Notes under the pieces: generated by a model
Told to the model about the DNA's origin: nothing
The model's database searches: none
The model's input: only the letters and a program-made list of their open reading frames with translations
Made by a program: the position numbers and the translations under genes
Origin: Calonectria ilicicola
Taxonomy: Eukaryota; Ascomycota; Sordariomycetes; Hypocreales; Nectriaceae
Assembly: GCA_020809705.1 (NCBI GenBank)
Contig: CP085827.1
Span: 3,658,001-3,722,000 of the forward strand
DNA length: 64,000 nucleotides
Direction of reading: 5' to 3'
Shown: positions 45,078 through 55,949 of the stretch, in pieces
How the letters are laid out: each line of letters begins with the position of its first letter
Position numbering within the stretch: the stretch's first letter is position 1

Positions 45078-46005
45078 CTACAGCTTGGAATCTCTTCCAG
45101 CAGGGGCAAAGGTTGAGCCACCCATGACCTCGACAATCTTGTCAATCGTGCTTAGGATCCATTCACTTCCCTCGTCACTCGCCAACCACTTCACAGCCTC
45201 CTCACTCTCACCATCCTTGTCGTTTTTGAATGAGCCATCATCAAGGGCTTTTCTCAGACCAAAAACGTGTGAGAGCACCTGGGGGCCGACTCCTGTCTGC
45301 GCCCTCAAGCAAGCAATTGCTACCAACGAGGTGTGAATTCTTCCTACGCTCGCTAGTGTACCGCGATCCGAGGCGGGGTCTGTAAGCAGGCCGCCGTAAT
45401 GGTGGCTCAGGATGTAGGCGGGAAGGTCTGGGTGGGCAAGGGCAAGCTTCTCATACAGCTTGTCTTCAAATGGCCGATACACGGAGTCCCAGAGGCCGCG
45501 GCCAATTGTCAACCGCTCCTCTAGGTTTGCAGTGGTCGGTCTTCGGGTTGGGTTTGTGCAGAGCTGTGACGTCACATCTTTTGGAAGCGAAGCATAGAAT
45601 GCGTTGAGGCAGTTGATTGTGCGAGGGATACCGTTGAAGCTAATGCACTTCAGACCGACCTCTCGCATGTACTCGGCTGTCTTGACGCCTGCGCCCTTCT
45701 GCTCGGTGGTCGCAATGCGATGGAGCACAGGCAGCGAGTCAGGCGAGTTTAGTGTAAAAGTTGTCGCCGTCTATATGCAGTTGTTAGAATGCAATTGTCG
45801 TGGGCGCAAAGGGCATACATACCGAGAGGGCCAGCCACGTATTGCAGCCGAGGTTGCGCTTAGAGGCGTCCTTGGCGATGCTCTGGAAGAGGTCATTGAC
45901 CTGAGCGGGCGCGGGGAGAGGCCCCGGGCGCGAAAAGGGCGCATTCACCAATGCCTTGAGAGATGCAGATAGCTTCGACATGTCGGGCGGCTGTTGTTGC
46001 GACAT
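45078..46005 (-). CDS. AhpD-like fold protein, function unknown
   Basis: Exons 45823..46005 and 45078..45770, 291 aa; the 52-nt intron joins LALS to TATTFTLNSPDSLPVLHRIA. The core KTAEYMREVGLKCISFNGIPRTINCLNAFYASLP, IGRGLWDSVYRPFEDKLYEKL and RIHTSLVAIACLRAQTGVGPQVLSHVFGLRKA matches a conserved fungal family annotated as AhpD-like (carboxymuconolactone decarboxylase superfamily), as far as I recall. The redox CxxC of true AhpD is absent (only single Cys residues near KCISF and NCLN), so peroxidase activity is unlikely. Start chosen at MSQQQPPDMSKL (46005); MSKL (45981) is an alternative. It lies back-to-back with the carrier gene (267 bp). Confidence 0.7.
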
Positions 46006-46272
46006 CAGGAAAGGAACCGGGCATGCGACGCTTTTGATTGACAGAGTGAAGCTGGAGCCGCGGTCTTCGGAATCCAGACTTGGGACCGAGTCGCGTCCCC
46101 ACATGACAATACCCGGCGCAAACCCGGTCCACTCCCGGCTGGTATTTTTGAAGGCCGATGCCGTCGAGGACTATTATAACATGCGGAGGATTCATTATAC
46201 TATATCTTTAATATCCTGGTATTCCGGTTTCGTAAAAATTATCAATAATATTTGTTGAGAAATTGTGTAAAA

Positions 46273-47579
46273 ATGGCACCCAACAACAAGCCGAAGGAGC
46301 CGTTTTGGCTGGGGTAAGCACGCCTGATCTCTTCCAACAAGAAACATCACTAACAGGCTTAGGGGCGCTGCAGCTTGTATGGCAGTATGCTTCAGTGAGT
46401 GACCTTTCAAAAATGATTAGAATTTCTTATACTGACAGTCCCAGCTCATCCGCTGGACCAAACGAAATAGTAAGTGGATTGCACTTCGCCTATAAGCTGA
46501 GTCAACATTGACACATGCGCTCCCAGCCGCATGCAAGTGCTCAAGTCACAAACCTCAATGTTAAATGTCATGTATAAATTTGCTTCACGAGATGGTATAA
46601 TTTTAATCTCAATTAAGTATTCCATGCTCCAACTGACTTGACCAAGGAATCCCTTCCCTCTGGAACGGATTGTCTGCTTCGATACTACGACAAGGAACGT
46701 ACTCGACGGCACGTTTTGGAATCCACAGCTTTCTCTCTCAAAAGCTGCTCAGTTACACCGGAGAAAAGAAGCTGTCTGTTTCATCAAACATTGCTTGCGC
46801 CGGCCTCGCTGGTGGAATTGCAGGTCTCGTAGGAAATCCAGCCGAAGTCGTGCTTGTTCGCATGTGTGCCGACGGCGCCAAATCGCAAGCGCAAAGGTTT
46901 GGATATTCTAATGCTCTCGAGGCATTAGTGAGAGTTTATAGTGAGGAAGGCCTCCAAGCCTTTACAAAGGGAATCACACCCAACATTGTGAGGAGTGTAT
47001 TAATGAGTATGTGTCCACGTTGTCCGAGAAAAACACAACTAACCGTGTGTAGATGTTTCTCAAATTGCTACGTATGTCGGTTTATTTCAACCTACCGGAC
47101 CATTCTAATTTTATTCTTCAGATACGCGTCAGCCAAGCAGTACCTCATGGGCTCTCTGGGGCTAGGCGATGATATCAAAACACACGCCGCGGCATCTTTG
47201 GCCGCTGGAACAATGGCGACAACGCTCTGTGCGCCCGCTGACGTTCTCAAGAGCCGATTGCAATCAAGCGCAGGGAAAGAGGTAAGTTTTTAAGGAATCC
47301 CTTCAAGTATATATTAACATCCCTAGGGCCTGGTAACAGTGCTTCGCTCTGGCTTGCGAGAGGAAGGGCTTCGGTTTCTCATGCGCGGTTGGACACCTGC
47401 ATGGCTACGGCTGACGTGAGTAGCAGCACACTATATTGATTACAAGGCTAACATTTGAGAACACCAGACCTCATACTGTCCTGACATTTGTTTTTATGGA
47501 AAAACTACGAGAATTGACCACTATTGGCCTCCCATGGCTTGGTGTCGGGGTGGTGCGATCCACCCAGAAACTAGAATAG
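46273..47579 (+). CDS. Mitochondrial carrier, dicarboxylate-carrier-like
   Basis: Nine exons: 46273..46313, 46363..46394, 46445..46469, 46527..46594, 46647..47006, 47053..47071, 47122..47281, 47327..47415 and 47468..47579; 301 aa, typical SLC25 length. Inner-membrane exchanger with three repeats. The signature motifs are HPLDQTKYRMQ (repeat 1), GNPAEVVLVRMCADG (repeat 2) and CAPADVLKSRLQ (repeat 3). FWLGGAAACMAV at the start, LWNGLSASILRQGTYSTARFGIH and FTKGITPNIVRSVLMN fit the dicarboxylate (Dic1) subgroup. Exons 3 (25 nt) and 6 (19 nt) are micro-exons. The first motif has Gln and Tyr where family members usually have Leu and Val (HPLDLTKVRMQ). The 3' end is only 38 bp from the convergent regulator. 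Confidence 0.87.
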
Positions 47580-47617
47580 ATCGTTTTGATGCATTAACCA
47601 TATACCAATTTCTTCAG

Positions 47618-50234
47618 TTATATACCAACTTCTGGCCACGAAAGCCAGTCAAAATTAGTCATGTCGTCCCAAGATAATCCTCCAAAAGAGGGCTCGAAAT
47701 TATTTCCGGGCTGGTTCAAAACTTGTGCGATTTGATCGTCAGACATTGCAGAGAACTGTAATGTTTCTGGCCAGAGATTTTGCTGATCTAGGAAGCTACT
47801 CTGAGCCAGTGGTGTGCTCGTGGTCAATGGTGCACTCGGAGAAACGGTCGAGCGCGCCATCGTGGTTCCAATAATCCCCTCGGTGGCCGCCCGCTTTACT
47901 ATTAGCTTCAAGTATTTGCCGTGTAACACAGAAAGTCCATTTCGGTGTTTAGTTATATTTCCTATTCTCTCAAGAACCGTTGCAGTTTCATTGATGAGAT
48001 TCCGAACGCTGGGTGCAAGAGCAGAGCCACCGGTGGCATAGGCGCTCAGCGTCAGTGCAAAGCAGGCGGCAAATGATATCATAATAACTGTGTTGTTTGG
48101 CATTGATTGTAACTGCGATTCGCCCTGTATGGCAACACGCAACACATTGAGGGCTGATGATAGACCAGCCGTGTGAAATGAGCGGCGGACCTCGAGCGGA
48201 GCCGTGGGATGGTTAATCACACCGCCGTATATGGAAAGGCGAGTGTGGGTAACCAGAATCTCTACATATGGTGGGAGGCGGCGATCTTTCCAGTCAGTCA
48301 AAGTACAAAAACAGCAATGAATACATGAAGAACTTACTTGGTCCTGTTCCTATCGATGGTCCCCACTCAGTATGCCATTGGTCGAAGAATCTCTCTATTG
48401 ACCCTTCGATGCTAGGAGCTGTCAGCGCATATCAATTGCCCGACGGGAAAAAAGTATTACATACGATTGGGCAATCAGAGACCCATCACTCGATGCAAGC
48501 TGCGACCCATCGCAGAGAGCACGAACGGTGGCGAAGAGTCCGTCCTGTCATGGTTAGCGCGAACTCGAATTGCTTATCATGACTCGTGCATACCAAATCT
48601 CTTCTCAACACAGCCATTGACACAACATGGCCATCGAGCGGGTCTGCCAAATCAGATCGATGCCAGTTATCACAGTCCTTGAGTGACCGGGTCATGGGCA
48701 CAGAAAACGGGCGTCCTCTCGCTAATGACATGCTACCGACCGGGTTAGCAACTCTTGGTGGGTCAAGCAAAAAATGACAAGGAGCAAAAAGAGAAAAAAG
48801 AATCCCCGAAACCTGGTTCGAACAGGTGACCTTCAGGTGGCATTCCATCAATTACAGCCCAACGCTCTTCCAACTGAGCTATTCGGGGATTGTTGTTTGG
48901 AGCAGACTTACCCTCGCTCAAGAACAAACAGCGAAATCCAGCATCTCTCACGATTGCGGAGCAACAGTCTGCCCCGTTCTGTCCAGGGATCGAGATCGGG
49001 AAATCCATCCATGGCTAAAGCAGCCCGAGGATCGAGACAATCGCCCCGAGCAAGGCCAATTCCTGAGGTCGGGTCGAGCATTTCTGGTGACACAAGAGAC
49101 TTGTGCAGAGACAAGTCGGTCGCGATGGTGTTTGCTATTGAAATGTAGAGACATGTCTCATCGTCGGTGCTCTGCTCGCCAGGAAACATCCAGGGAATAT
49201 TCACCAAGAATGCGAGCACGATTTCTACCGATTTGTAGCGGCGCACCATGATGCTATGCGCCAGCTTCTTGGCGTGGTTGGAGAGTCGCTTAGACAGGGC
49301 TGCAGCCGACGGCATAAAGAGCGCCGACATGGCCATGATGGACGTAAAGAGAAAGGCGGAACGAGAGCGCGTAAATTCGACAGTGTATATCCTAGGATCA
49401 AGACCCCATCTTGTGTGGGCGAGCTTTTGATGGAAGCTATAGCAGGACATGAGTGTGGGAATAACACGCGGCGGCGCATTTGGAGACACTTACAAGGTGA
49501 AGAGGGATTCTGCCTCCTCATCGGAGACAAGGCCGAGCACGACAGGGTCGACATCGTCCCCAACATCAAGATTCACGCGAGCGGGTGCGAAAAAGGCTGA
49601 AATCTCATCCCCAGGGTGCTGTTGTGGGCTGGCCGATGCCATGAACGGCTGCTGGGGGGAACTACCGTGGCGTGATTCAGGCGATGGCTGGATATATGAC
49701 GCACGGGCGAGCAATTGAAGCGGGTTCTCCGCATCGTCGATTGCGAGGCTCTCCTCAGTCCTTTGGATAAATTCTGGCAGCACCACCGGGTCCTGTTCCT
49801 CGTCCTCGTCCTCTTCGCCGGAGAATGCATCATCATCGGCATCTCCATCTAACGCTCTGGCATCCTGCGCCGAGGCCCCGTCTACGTCAGCTCCACTCAG
49901 CAGGTCGTGAAGATGAGCCAGCACCCGCTTGTCCTCCGACGTCTGCTGCGACCCCGAACGCGCCCTTTTGACGGCTTGGTCGATTTGGTAGAGCGCCTTG
50001 TCCAACCCAGTGCGCTTGCTTTAAGAGGTCAGCGCTCGCTCCACGATGGTGGCGGGTCCATACTTGCTTTTTAATGCCCTTTTGCCGGCCTGGATGGTAC
50101 GCAGGGCGGACGCACTCGCAATCGAGCTGGATGCATCTCCTGCATCGTTCCTGGTTTGCCTTCCAGTCGCACTTGATTTTGCTGCGGCGACACACGAGAC
50201 ACGCGGCTTGTCTAGGGCGTGGAGTGTCATCCAT
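47618..50234 (-). CDS. Zn2Cys6 transcription factor with fungal TF domain, hosting an intronic tRNA
   Basis: Exons: 50068..50234, 49494..50018, 48912..49436, 48594..48732, 48465..48544, 48338..48411 and 47618..48285; 725 aa. The N-terminal zinc cluster C-LV-C-RRSKIK-C-DWKANQER-C-RR-C-IQLDCE-C is followed by the linker GRQKGIKNKRTGLDKALYQI. An acidic segment (GDADDDAFSGEEDEDEEQDP) comes next, then the middle homology domain: YFHQ-like FFHQKLAHTRWGLDPRIY, RERCWISLFVLERG, MSLARGRPFSVP and DNWHRSDLADP. The C-terminal tail is acidic/aromatic (WDDMTNFDWLSWPEVGI), activation-domain-like. The first intron is probably GC-AG (50019..50067). The 179-nt third intron (48733..48911) contains tRNA-Tyr. Nuclear regulator; targets unknown, with mitochondrial genes as neighbours. 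Confidence 0.87.
48803..48888 (-). tRNA. tRNA-Tyr (GTA anticodon) with 13-nt intron
   Basis: 86 nt including the discriminator A; 73 nt after removal of the intron at 48839..48851. The acceptor stem CCCCGAA pairs with TTCGGGG, and the D arm GCTC...GAGC is intact. The anticodon arm TTGGG/CCTGA has loop CTGTAA(A) with anticodon GTA at 48853..48855. The variable loop is AGGTC, and the T arm ACCTG-TTCGAAC-CAGGT is perfect. The intron sits after position 37, as in all eukaryotic tRNA-Tyr. An oligo-T run (TTCTTTTTT) directly downstream fits a Pol III terminator. The whole gene lies inside, and on the same strand as, an intron of the Zn2Cys6 regulator. Confidence 0.95.
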
Positions 50235-51347
50235 TATGAGCGGGGAGACCAGATGTAGCGGGCTTTGCGCAGCACCAGCACCCCCGAGGAGCCCCCAGAG
50301 GAAGGCGGTTTCGGGCTATTTCCCGTGATGAGTACGGTTACACGATGTTCCCAGGCTGGTAGACTTGGCCGGCCGTGGTGATGAAGGTGAAGATGGGAGA
50401 TGCGCCAACGCGGCGAAACCCGCGAATTGCCGGTTATCGGGCGGCCTGATTGGCGTTATCCGCCTGCCGCCACCGGCTTTATCAGGCCGCCGAACATGGT
50501 TGGACAATTCGGCCAACTTTTCCCCAATCCAGCTTGCAGCATATTCCAGAATCATGGCCGAAACAACGGAGCAGCATGTTTTTTTTTTTTTTTCGGGCAT
50601 GGGTTTAATATCTACCCTGACGAATAAGGGCATCTCATTTCCAAACCCTCACATCTCCATCTCCCACGCCCTGTTCCAATCCAGTGTCCGGCCAAGTTCC
50701 ACTTTACCAAGACCACTCTTGATAAGGATTCTTAATGGTTGCGCTTTCCAAACTATGATATGGATTCAAGAATGGATCCCCGATTGCTCTGCTAAACCCG
50801 TTATGCTTAACAGACTGGCGGGAACTGTCTTAAATGAGTCATGACACACCCTACGTAGTCCCGTGCATTAATTAACACTTTCGCTTCTATAACCAGTGGC
50901 AATATCAGACTAGATTGGAGAATTAATACCGCATATTCTTGAAATTTTTTTTTCTAGTTGCAAGATCTACTTGGGGTTTTATGAATCTCACAATGCTTAG
51001 TGACCAAGGCCTCTGCGTCAGCACAGAGGATCACTTTCATGGCAAACATCACAGTGGGGTAGAGGAATGATCAAAAGTAACGAAACAAAGGAGCCTCTAC
51101 GTCATGATTAAGATAAAGTTCTGTCATTTTAAGTTTGTCAACCACAGAGCCGAAATTCCCGCCCGTTTTTTTCCCCCTTCTGGCTTCTCCAAATCCTAGC
51201 TACCTATTGCTTGTTATAACGTCACCCATCGACCCCATCCACTCCACGCCACAATCGCATGCCTTCACATCAATCACCAAAGACCAACAACATATAACTT
51301 ATCATTTTTTCCTTTTTAAATTATCATTCATTTAATTGATCAAATAA
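50235..51347. other. Intergenic, no gene recognised
   Basis: 1.1 kb between the regulator start and the receptor stop (both minus strand). A poly-T tract of about 16 lies at 50578-50594, and CT-rich text at 51160-51300. No supportable gene. Confidence 0.5.
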
Positions 51348-52951
51348 CTAAAAGGATAGGTCGCTTGTACTTGCGCCGCCCGTGCCCTGAGATGTCCCGC
51401 GTTCACTTTCCATCACCTTACTTTGCCTGACTAAACGCGCTTCATCACCGTGGCTATATTGCACACTGTACGTCCGTTTCAACTCAATTCCTCCATGCGT
51501 CGGTCTCGTCGGTGACGATTCACGAGATGCCAGCTCTACCACCGCACGGCTCCGCGTGACAGGTATTCTTGACCTCCGCCCGTAATTTTCGCCGTAATTC
51601 TGGCCGTAATTCGGATAACTGCTAGCGTCGTATGACGAGCCACCAAGGACGGGGAAGAGTCGCACAAGCAGAATGCGCAGCGCCGGCATACTCGCACAAA
51701 TGATGCCGACGTTGATCTCAATTGTCGACCAGATTGACACATTGGTCTCGTCAAAGGTGGGATTATGGGAGCGGCCCAAGAAAACTAGGTACTTTAGTCG
51801 GACCATGCTCACGATTGTGACACTGCAGACGAGTTAGCCTCAACACCAACGCATCTCCATATCCACTTACAAGGTTCCCACAAGAAACATAGCGGCGACG
51901 CCAATTTTCTTCTTCCAATGTAACCTTAGCTTTCGCAGATGCCACAGGGGAATAGCTAGCATCCATAGGTCTAAGGCGATACTGATGGCTGCGTTGGCCC
52001 AGCCAATGGCGTTTGAGTTTAGGCTATTGCTGGTGAGCGAGTGTCGGAGAGTTGGTTACAACTGTGACGTACCATGTTCCGTGATGTTCACCGTCCCAAC
52101 TATGCCAAAAGTAGCTCACCGGTGTGCACTGAAAGATTGCCACAATAACGAAGGCAGCGGCATAGCATGCGTTGAAGATGACGGTTCCCCAGAGAAGGTG
52201 CTGCGCAGCACCAGTAAAGATGCGCAGGTAGAAGAATAGGAGCGACATTTTGAGTAGCGCGACCTGGAGAAAATAAAGGACCTCGAGCAGCCAGAAATAA
52301 AAGAAAAACATGGAAATGGTGTCGAATTCGAGTGTCCACAAATCTTTCCCCTCTCCATGGGCGGCGGTGCCATGTATATTCATGACGGATGAGGGGATGC
52401 CGATGACAAATGTGAGAACGATAAAGAGGTCGTCGAGGCCAAATTTGGTGCTGGTAATCCACCATCGCGAGCCCAACCGAAGCAGGATGAAGACGCCGGA
52501 TACCACGCCAAAAGCAATTGTGATGTTGATGAAGAGGCCTGATTCGTCTCGAACGGGAATTTGGCAAATCGTGTTGGTCGTGTTGTGCATAGCTATCGCA
52601 AATTATTATTAACTTCATCGACTAGTCGAGGTGCTTTGGGGCCATACTGAGTGCATCCTTCGTGGTGCATCCTTGCGTGACGCAAAGCTGGCCATCGTTG
52701 AGCGCGTGGCTGCCGGGAGCACACAAGCAGGTGGCATTGTTGATATGACAGTTGGAGGCGGAAATTGATTCGTTAAGGCACGTCCACTTGCAGGAGAATT
52801 AGCTGGTGAGAAAGGGAAAGGTGAGCGTGAGTGGGATCAATAAGCATACCACACAGTCGGGCAAGCTGAGCAGAAGCTCTTGTGTTGTGAGTCCTGCATT
52901 CGCACACCAGATGCACGGCAGCAGGGTCAACAACACCAAAGCCCATCTCAT
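51348..52951 (-). CDS. CFEM-domain, PTH11-like seven-TM receptor
   Basis: Exons 52850..52951, 52648..52786, 52073..52592, 51871..52023 and 51348..51822; 462 aa. Signal peptide [19 protein letters not shown], then a CFEM domain with eight cysteines ([44 protein letters not shown]) assembled from three exons. Seven TM segments of the fungal rhodopsin-like PTH11 fold follow: [40 protein letters not shown]-type [37 protein letters not shown] and [26 protein letters not shown]. The cytoplasmic tail is Ser/Arg-rich, with short QNYGENYG repeats. In other fungi such receptors sense surface or host cues; the ligand here is unknown. Five exons, introns 48-63 nt. Confidence 0.9.
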
Positions 52952-55949
52952 GGCCAAATTTTGTCATTGAGACTTTGCACGATCGCCAAGGGAACCGGGG
53001 ATTCCCGCAGAGCATGGGACCTGCAGTTATATGCAAATCCATTCCCTGCCGGACTGCTGGCGAGGTCCCGTACCGCCAATTGACATGCGCCCATCTAGCG
53101 ATCTCAGCTACGTCCCCAAGTGTCCAGCTCATGATTCCACACTCCACAATAATCGATCTGGCCCTGACAGGGATTAGATCCGGCCAGCGGGTGAGCTAAT
53201 TGGCTCCGGGGATCATCCTGCTCGAGGTTAAGAGTCCGGGGAGGGTGGTAAGCCAGCGAGCAGCGGGCCCAGAGGGCTTGACACTGGTCAAACGAGGTCC
53301 TGGCCCTTGCTGCCGCAGGTGCACGCGTTCTCGAGTCAGACGAGGCGCAAAATTATGCATGACGCGCCATCATCGCCTCTGGGACCGGCATCAGGAAGAG
53401 AAGTGCCCGAAAGGGGCAGCGTTTTGAAACATGGATTGGTGACCGAAGGATTCTTCTCTCCAGAGCATCTAATGATTTAACCTTAGCACACAAAGAGTTT
53501 GATCTAGCTATGCAAGGAGAGGATTGGCAGTGTGACAGCTTGGCTAGGACCACATCGAAAGAGCCAATGTCAAAATATTTTATTCCACTAGCTTCCTGCG
53601 GGCCTCGTCAAAAACCGCCAAGCCCATGAAACTACTGGCTCTCTTCCGTATCGTCCTCAACCATGGTCCGGCCCCTGCATGCTTGCTGACAGTGGCCTCA
53701 GTGTGCAGGAGGATTACACCGGCTTCGCCTCGGAAAATCCCTCTTGCTCAATCGAATCAACGAGGGTCAAAACCGGGCCTTCTCCCTCACGACTCGAGAT
53801 CGAGTGGTCCACTGCGGGGCCGATAAAGGTGGCCCACATTCATACCTGGAATACGTCAGCCCTAGGGGTAATGGTGATCTCGGCTTTCATCCGGAACATC
53901 ATTCTGTGGGAACCATCAAAATTCATTATGGCTGTGGATACCGGGCAGTATTAATTTATATCGCAAACCACAGTTCATTTATTTATCTGCACGTTTCCCG
54001 CTAGTATTGAGTCAATTTTGTCTAGATGGTCCTCACCAATTGCGCTTGTTTCCCCTTTTCCCCATCACATATAGCCTGGGCTAGTTCGCCGTGTGCCGAG
54101 CGTTTCGAACCCTCCGAAGCTAAGTCATTCTCTCGGTACCGGATTCGTCATCGCCAGGGGCTTGTTCCAGCCCGCTAACTTGGCACATGAGCTTGTACCT
54201 AGCCTAGCTTCGTAGAATGTCACACACAGGGTAGTACGCCGATGTGGACGCTTAACCTGGTGAGAGCTCCAACGGCTTTGCATGAACTCTTGAGTCAGGT
54301 GGTGGGACCAAGACAAGACGGATGCGAATCGCCTATTCCCAATTGTTGATGTCTTGCAGCACTTAGGCAGATCATACAAACTCGGAAACCATTCCCGAGC
54401 AAACAAGCAAAATAATCAGCATGCACACCTTATTTCGGGTAAGTCGATGTATGTACCCAACATGCATTAGCCGCTGTTGGGTGTGATTAGAGCAGAATTC
54501 CTGGCCCTGGTCACCACCATGGACGTGGGTTTCGGCCAGTTTATTGCCTGAGATCAGACCACCGCCACTGTGGCATTTGAATGATTTGACATATTATTTA
54601 TAGAAGGGTACAAAAAAAATACAACATTAAACATGAACACCATAGAAAATATTTGAGCTTGACGAGATATTTTCTAGTTGACCTTGAATACACACCTACG
54701 TAAACGTGACGTAATGGTGCGCCACAGAAAGCCCGTTTTCTTCAGATTGCAGCTAGTCTGAAAATATCCGGCATCGATACCGATAAATTATCTTCCATTA
54801 ATTAACCAACACGGCTCTGATTGGATAGTGTGATTTAGGCCCCTACACCCTTCCCGAATATATTGTCACATGAACGACACACGGCATTCGAGACCTGACC
54901 AAGTGATGGCTAAACGCGGATATATTGTAAAGGTGTCAGAATGGAATGGAATTTGATTTACTTTCCACAAATAAAATCTACCGAGCATGATTCAAGTCGC
55001 TATTTGGGATTGGGCGAGAATGGTAGGGTATGGTACGGTTGCCCACACCATTGCCCAGATTTGATCGCGCCAGTGTAGAATGTTACAATGGAAAATCCTT
55101 GGAGAAGGCAAGCCCACTTAGATACATTTGGAGCATCCACAAAAGGAGACGATTATTTTCGCATGCAGGTAGTCAAGAGTTTGCATTCAGGATCCACATC
55201 ACCCGAAAGTCAACTTTTAGTCCCTTCTTCATTCAGCCAATCATCCGGTGTCATTGACATTTGGCTTCCTCTGCGTAGAGAGGTAATTTGTATTTTGGCA
55301 GAAAAGAAATGTAGGTACATGAAGGATATACTCCAGAGAACACCGTGTCATTCCATGAGTGTCCATCACGTGGCCTACTACCTGATGCAGTTGACAGGAT
55401 TTGGTTTGCAAGCTTTTGTTTTTCCTGGATTTGTTTAAATATATGTAACTATTGGAACATATTGATAAGTTCTATATTTAATATGTAGATTAAATGCACC
55501 CCACACGTCTCAATAAACTTCAAGTATGCTGCAGGTTCCTTAACCGTGCGGCTCCCCGGGATGAGAGTGGTAGGCGGATTATTTTAGGCCGAGTGTATAT
55601 AGCAAGTGCACAGAACTCTTCTCTTTCCCTTTCCTTTCTTTTTTGTTCTTTTTTTTCGTTTCAGCGTTTTGCTTTTCCGAAGGATTCCTTCCCAACTCCG
55701 CTCCGCTGGCATCCAGAGTAAGCGTGCGGACTTTGAATCACATGATGGCGTGAGGTGGCTGCCTTAAAACGCGTCTAAAATCCTAACCCCGGTGCTGCGG
55801 GGCCTTTGAGTGTTGTTTTCTGTGAATATTAACGAAGGCATTCTTGACTATCTAGAAAAGTCTACATCTTAAAAGATCTGTTCCTTGCGCACTCTTCAAG
55901 TCAAATATCATTACGTCAATTTTTCGGCCCATTCATCCCGCCTACGGCC
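52952..55949. other. 3-kb stretch without a supportable gene
   Basis: Largest gene-free stretch in the window. Short frames at 53626..54004 (plus) and 55030..55438 (plus, up to 116 codons) have no motif and no plausible splice partners. AT-rich from about 54580 to 54850. The last few hundred bases, CT-rich around 55620-55680, are probably the SDR promoter. Confidence 0.5.

Noticed and set aside
54090..54140. tRNA-like text with a TTCGAACC-type segment
   Set aside because: No matching acceptor, D or anticodon stems around it; chance T-arm resemblance.
55088..55438. 116-codon plus-strand frame
   Set aside because: Mixed low-information text, no motif or signal peptide; flanked by AT-rich non-coding DNA.
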